Assembly: GCA_033063855.1 (NCBI GenBank) | Contig: CP093829.1 | Span: 11,728,243-11,792,242, forward strand | Length of the DNA: 64,000 nucleotides | Source of the DNA: Smittia aterrima | Taxonomy: Eukaryota > Arthropoda > Insecta > Diptera > Chironomidae | Reading direction: 5' to 3' | Shown here: in pieces, positions 59,301 through 64,000 of the stretch | How positions within the stretch are numbered: position 1 is the first letter of the stretch | How the letters are laid out: every line of letters begins with the position of its first letter | Notes under the pieces: model-generated | The model's database searches: none | Told to the model about the DNA's origin: nothing | What the model saw: only the letters and a program-made list of their open reading frames with translations | Made by a program: the position numbers and the translations under genes

Positions 59301-62300
59301 ATACAATGATTATCGACCAGCAAACAACACAAACAGTAATAACAGGCTCGAGTCGTCCGTGAATTCAAAAACGCTTTTATCGACACGAGAAAAAAATTGA
59401 GTCATCGCTTGTGTCCACCTACAAAATGTTTGCTGCCGTAGTTATGGCGATCCAAGTACTCTTATGACCCATTTCAGTTCGCTCTACGTGCCTCTAATCT
59501 TGTAATTCAATTTAGTCGATCTGATCTCTCGACGGACAGAACACGAACAACAGAAAACAACAACAAGAGATCGACCATAGTCGGCTTAAAGGCTAACTTG
59601 GATTACTCTGTAAATCATAAAATCGTGTTGAGAACAAACAGCGACCGCACTAACCACTACGAGAGGCGGGAAGAAACAACTCCAACTTGACAGCAGGTGG
59701 GCACCATGTGTGATGCTTAATGTTTCGATAGGGGAGCATCAAACAGCAAATTTACATAAATTTCGGCACCTCCAATGATATGCAGATGAGAATTAATTAA
59801 GCTTCACTCTGTGGAGAGTGGTTTTGATATTTTATTTCGCGGCAGAGTCGCTTCAATCACGCCACGAATAATTCATTCCAGTTCATTCCATTCAATCGAT
59901 TTATGTCAATTCGATAGCCCACGCCAGAAATTTCTCTTCCTAACGCACATTTTTTGTTCGATGTTGGTGGCTAAAGGTGTCACGTAAGCTCGTTGCTCAT
60001 GGAAACGCGAATCGTGATACAAAAAGTAGAAAATGTTGTCATCGACAGTGCTTCCCGAACGATAAATTAAAATTTATCAACGAGGGACAGAATACAAAGA
60101 ACAACAAAGTCCTGTGATTGACATCAATCGTAGTTTAAAGAGTTAAACAGTCGCTTTGCTTCATGAAAAAAAAGCTCGTTCATGTCGAGGTTGAAAGAAT
60201 AATTTTAACATAGAACCGATTGGATGGAGAGAAATTTTCTCCGCAAAGTCAAATCAACGTCATTAACATGAAAGCGTTGATGTCGATGGGGGAAATCTAT
60301 ATTTAGGCAAGCTCCCTTAAGTTGCTCCATTAAGCGTTTTCTACGATTCAATAACCCCGCCCACGTTTCTAATTAACAAACTTTTATACTCACATCTTTC
60401 AGCTCCTTGATTTTACTGCCGCCCTTGCCGATGACACACCCGGCCAAACTCTGATGCAACAAAACTCGCAGCTCACACTCTTCAACGTTACCAGCCTGTA
60501 AAATGTAAAACAAGAAGATTAAGAATTAGAAATCATTGACACTAACGACTTTCAATCCAGTAGACACGCGCTAATCTTTAATGTGACGTCACTGCCAGGC
60601 TTGCTCAACTTAGGGATCATAATAATCATCAAATTGAATTGTTTAGAATATAAATTTCAGCGCTTTGGGCGTTCAGGGGCGACGACACGATGGTAAATAG
60701 ATTAATTATTATCGATTATGACAGTACGGTCGTCCCAGTGGAGCCACAACAAAAAAAAAACAATGATGGCGTTTGACGTGAACCGTTCCCAGTCTATAAT
60801 TTTAATTAAAAACGTATCAAGCGTTTTTACCCGCAAACATAATTTTTGTTTCGACTTTTGGGACTCGTTGACATCGCTTTAAAATTTGCTCGAAGTGAGT
60901 TTATGATTGTCCCGTTTGAAGCGATGACGGTTTGTCACCTTATAAAGCTTCACTGCTCGTCATTCTACGATTCTCATGCAAATGAGGGTGAGCTCTGCTA
61001 TTTTGTCGTGCGACTCTGACAATAAATCGAGCATAAAGAACCGGTGAGCGACATGAATTAGTTTGGGGGAGAACAACGGAGGAAACCGCAACGTTCGCGT
61101 CGTCCGAACAGAACGAATTAATAATAATTCTCTCACGTGACGTTCGCCAGTTGGGATTTTATATCCTTTTACGTTTGAAAACAAGACTAGAATTTATTTA
61201 CGATGGGAATCGAGCGAAACAAGGTTTCACAATTTAAGAACGAGACCAGTGTGGAGTGGAAATGAAATTGTGTGATAATGGCAATGACGTTCAATGGATC
61301 TGAATTGTTTTACTTTTCGGACATGTTCATATCGATGAAATGGTGTTTCGGGAGAAAGCAGCAGCGCTTATCATCATCCAACTCGGAACGTAAAGTTATC
61401 GAATTGTAACGGAACGAACATAATAATAAAAAAAAAACTTTCCCGCCACCGTCAGAGAAGCGTTCAACTTTTTTTTATCGGGACAAGAGAAAATTGCCAA
61501 AAGCCATTCGGCACGATGTGTCCTGTTGGTTCGTTGACTGCACGCTTGGCAGCTCTATGCTTTCCAGGAAGCGATCGGAGAAAAAGAACTCTAATTGCTA
61601 AGCACGATTGCGACTTTAAGTCGCCATACATTCGATGGAAATTTTAAAGCTTCGAGCCGGGGGCGGGAGAGACCGAGTTCTATGTTTCACGTAATTATCA
61701 AAGACACGCGATATTGGAGAGAAAATTGTTGTGCTGCATGTTCTATTTTTTCCTGTCTAGAGAGGAAAAAGCTCAATTATTCACATCGACAATAGCTACC
61801 GAGCATTCTGAAGCTCCATTAAATGAAGGAAAAGCTCAATGACATCGAGTTACATTCGTTTTCCATTGAAATCGTAAATGAAGCACTGAGTTCGACATGT
61901 GGAAAGTCATTGCATAATCAAATAGATTTTCATTATGGAATGGGACTGGGGTGGAAGCTTAGTGACTTCCTATTCATGTTGTAAATTAATAAAGAGCCAC
62001 AACACAGTTCGAGCGACATCAGCACAACGAGTTTGCGGTCTTCCATTGTTAGCCTGGCAGTGTCGAACATTGTTCAATAAATTAGACGCAGAGCTCCGAG
62101 ATGATTGAATAATTATCACAAATGTAAAATCTTCGAAGAATGGGAAACCTAGTTAGTTACGTCAATTGATAATGTAATCATCAATGATATAACTTCAAAG
62201 CTTTTTCGAATAATAATTATCTAAATATGTTTGTACTCACGTCACCCACCTTGTCAAGGTGTTTCATGATGTCCTTGATGACATTACAGCATGTATCCAA

Positions 62301-62322
62301 ATCGGCACCGATAGTAATCACG
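50367..62322 (-). CDS. bl: Heterogeneous nuclear ribonucleoprotein K (bancal), partial: 5' exons beyond window
   Basis: Six exons: 62322-62241, 60495-60394, 51346-51218, 51160-50998, 50938-50595 and 50536-50367. They give about 330 residues and lack the start and most of KH1. hnRNP K binds C-rich RNA and DNA through three KH domains and acts in splicing, transcription and translation. The first exon is the end of KH1 (ITIGADLDTCCNVIKD). KH2 is split by a 9 kb intron (LLHQSLAGCVIGKGGSKIKE and STDRIAQIIGKEEQ). Then come PIKGPIHNYDPHNFDD, a Gly/Asn/Arg-rich linker with RGG-like boxes, and KH3 (DLAGAIIGKGGGRIRRIRSE; STDRIITITGTPKQIQAAQY). Reading through the last donor gives an immediate stop after LQQR. 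The acceptor at 50939-50943 is a tandem CAGCAG. Confidence 0.9.
51347..60393 (-). other. 9-kb intron of the hnRNP K-like gene splitting KH2
   Basis: It is bounded by donor GTGAGT at 60393 and acceptor TTGCAG at 51347. The interior is rich in purine and pyrimidine tracts and poly-T runs. I see no nested gene that I can support. Several open frames, the longest at 58225-58812 (minus), look like chance. Regulatory elements may be present but none is identifiable by eye. Confidence 0.6.
60496..62240 (-). other. 1.7-kb intron of the hnRNP K-like gene
   Basis: It lies between the end-of-KH1 exon and the start-of-KH2 exon. AT-rich with many short simple repeats. No nested gene is seen. Confidence 0.65.
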
Positions 62323-64000
62323 CTACAAGGTTTTCATGTGTTGATTGGATTCGAAAGATTTCGAAGGTAGCAAGAAGAAAATTGTGGGAAAATGTTAATT
62401 TTACAATCTTTCTGCTTTTCTCTTACGAGTTCGCATCAGAAGGAGCTTAAAAACTAACAGCCAACTTTATTGAATTTTGTGTTTTGTTCGAGGAAAATGG
62501 AAAAGTTATCGGCTCCTCTTCATCCCGGCCTGTCATGTTTATCGGAAAATTGGAAAAGTCCCAAACAATTCCATCATAGAGTTTCTACTTCGTTGCACCT
62601 TCCTTGGCCCTTTCAATTCCATATCTTTCTTTTTATTCTTTCCTCTCGAAAAACAAAATTCAATTTTCTTAATTCACAAGTTTTTTTTCCGTTGAGTATA
62701 AAAAAGGGAAATAAAATCGCTTTTTTAGTTTTTCTTTGTTCGCAATCAAACAGAAAAAGAAAAAAATCATAAAGGAAATAAAGAGAACAGAAGGAAATTC
62801 ATAAATCATAATTGTTAACAATTTTGGTTAATCTGCTTTGGTGGCGGTTTGTATTAATTTTTAATTGATTCAGCCTAAAACAACAGCAAGAGTATTGATC
62901 GAGTCGATTGAATTATTCATGTTTGGACAAGGAGTAATTAATTCCATTGACGTTTTCTTCTTTCGTGCTCTAACTTCCCTAAGCGTCTGTTATAGTGTGA
63001 GTGAGAATTATTTTCTCTCTTTGCCTTTATCGGGAAATGCCCGGGAAATTGTTCATTTTCCGGTTGCTTACGAGTGGCCTTCTCACTCACCCTAACCACA
63101 CAATATAAACTTTCAAGTCTCAATAGTATAATTACATGATAAAGATATCTTCATTGAAAGTTTGCCGAACGCTAGCTGCTCGAGGGAGGTTGAGACTTTG
63201 GATCGACAGCAAACTTTATTGTTTGCGTTTCGGTTTGGATCAAGCAAAGGTTAATTTATTTCTTCTCTCTCATCTTTTCACTTAAGCCTAATGACTTTTC
63301 TGAACTCCAAAATAAAATTTCTTCGTTCACATTTCCCCGGCGCATTAATTTACATTACAAAGTTTGCATTGAGGGAAGATGATGAAAGGAAGTCACTTAA
63401 GATGAATTAAAAGTTACTCGTGCAAAATTAATTGAATCGATCCAACAGCGAGAGTCAGGAATAAAATTTCATTAAATCTCAATTTTCTGTTCCAGCAATC
63501 TAATGATTAACAAACAAATGGTTGAAACTTTCAATTCAGTTATGATTTTCAGTTTCCCTCATGATGCAAGAAGTAGCATTCTTGATGTCTCATGGCAACA
63601 GCAAAATGCAAATTGTGAGCATCAGCAATAAAGAAGTTTTAATGCGAAACTTTTCAAATTATGACTCCTTGCGTATACTCATCGTGCTTTTGTTTATGTT
63701 TCTCTTCTTCATAAATCTTTCTAACTGCAGAACTATGCGGAGACAAGAAGAACTACGAAAGAGTTTCTAAATCGATAACAAATTATGATTAATATTCTAC
63801 ATATCTTTCACCCCTTTTACGTTTCGAGCCTCCCTCCTTGCGAGCTTGATAATATCATGGAAATTGTGTGAAAGGCAAACACAAACAACTCTGCTTGTTT
63901 TTACGACCCAAAATTAGCTCAGAAAATTATGTTTGTCGAAAGGAAAATGAAATATTAATGAAGAGAAACTATTGTTTTTCTCGAGAGCGAGGCGGTAGCG
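62323..64000 (-). other. Probable upstream intron of the hnRNP K-like gene to window edge
   Basis: The exon at 62322 starts mid-KH1 after a clear acceptor (TTGTAG), so the gene continues to the right. I searched this stretch for a GKGG-type KH1 exon on the minus strand and found none. No other gene is supported. Confidence 0.55.

Noticed and set aside
1..64000. tRNA, rRNA, CRISPR arrays, transposons and bacterial-type elements
   Set aside because: No tRNA-type internal promoter pair, array of spaced repeats, terminal inverted repeats with transposase, or reverse transcriptase frame was seen on either strand. Diverged small elements could still be missed by eye.
62323..64000. Possible KH1 exon of the hnRNP K-like gene
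   Set aside because: No GKGG-type coding motif found on the minus strand, so the exon is presumed outside the window.

Overview
The window reads as nuclear DNA of a small-genome insect, most likely a nematoceran fly such as a chironomid midge. This is inference from three things: many introns of only about 50-70 bases with GT/AG ends, a tandem cluster of insect-type mitochondrial CYP12-like P450s, and proteins that match fly orthologues in length and domain order. Two kinds of landscape alternate. A compact, gene-dense block runs from about 9.7 to 46 kb. AT-rich DNA with no recognisable exons fills 1-9.7 kb and 10.6-14.3 kb. The stretch from 46 to 64 kb is mostly long introns and flanks of one hnRNP K-like gene.

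Layout, left to right. 1-9737: no gene recognised. 9738-10621 (-): Nme5-like nucleoside diphosphate kinase homologue. 14278-15375 (-): cytoplasmic dynein-2 light intermediate chain. 16334-19377 (-): Vps54, a GARP tethering subunit. 19598-20906 (+): neutral sphingomyelinase, divergent from Vps54. 21160-28604 (+): four tandem CYP12-like mitochondrial P450s, with P450 tail fragments left between and after them. 28657-30939 (-): an MCFD2-like secreted EF-hand gene with two extra, phase-compatible EF-hand terminal exons. 31258-33204 (+): peptide N-glycanase. 34348-36849 (-): ABHD3-like lipase. 37803-39119 (+): Nap1. 39662-41441 (-): ribonucleotide reductase small subunit. 41860-42656 (-): LysM membrane protein. 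42819-44120 (+): RRM-MYND-Tudor protein resembling Vreteno. 44376-45953 (+): Spag/RPAP3 co-chaperone. 50367-62322 (-): hnRNP K/bancal, whose 5' exons lie beyond the right edge.

The gene neighbours are mostly unrelated housekeeping functions packed closely, with several short divergent promoters (162-318 bases). Exceptions are the P450 array and the pair of cilium-related genes (Nme5-like, dynein-2 LIC) lying side by side on the same strand. The most interesting observations are:
- an initiator TCAGT exactly 24 bases before the ATG in all four P450 genes;
- likely gene conversion among P450 exons;
- loss of the I-helix threonine in the third P450;
- loss of the catalytic histidine in the Nme5-like protein;
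- a duplicated unit that joins a P450 tail to an MCFD2 EF-hand exon in antiparallel orientation.

Splice sites were assigned by eye from GT/AG signals, reading-frame continuity and remembered family features. No alignment or database search was run.
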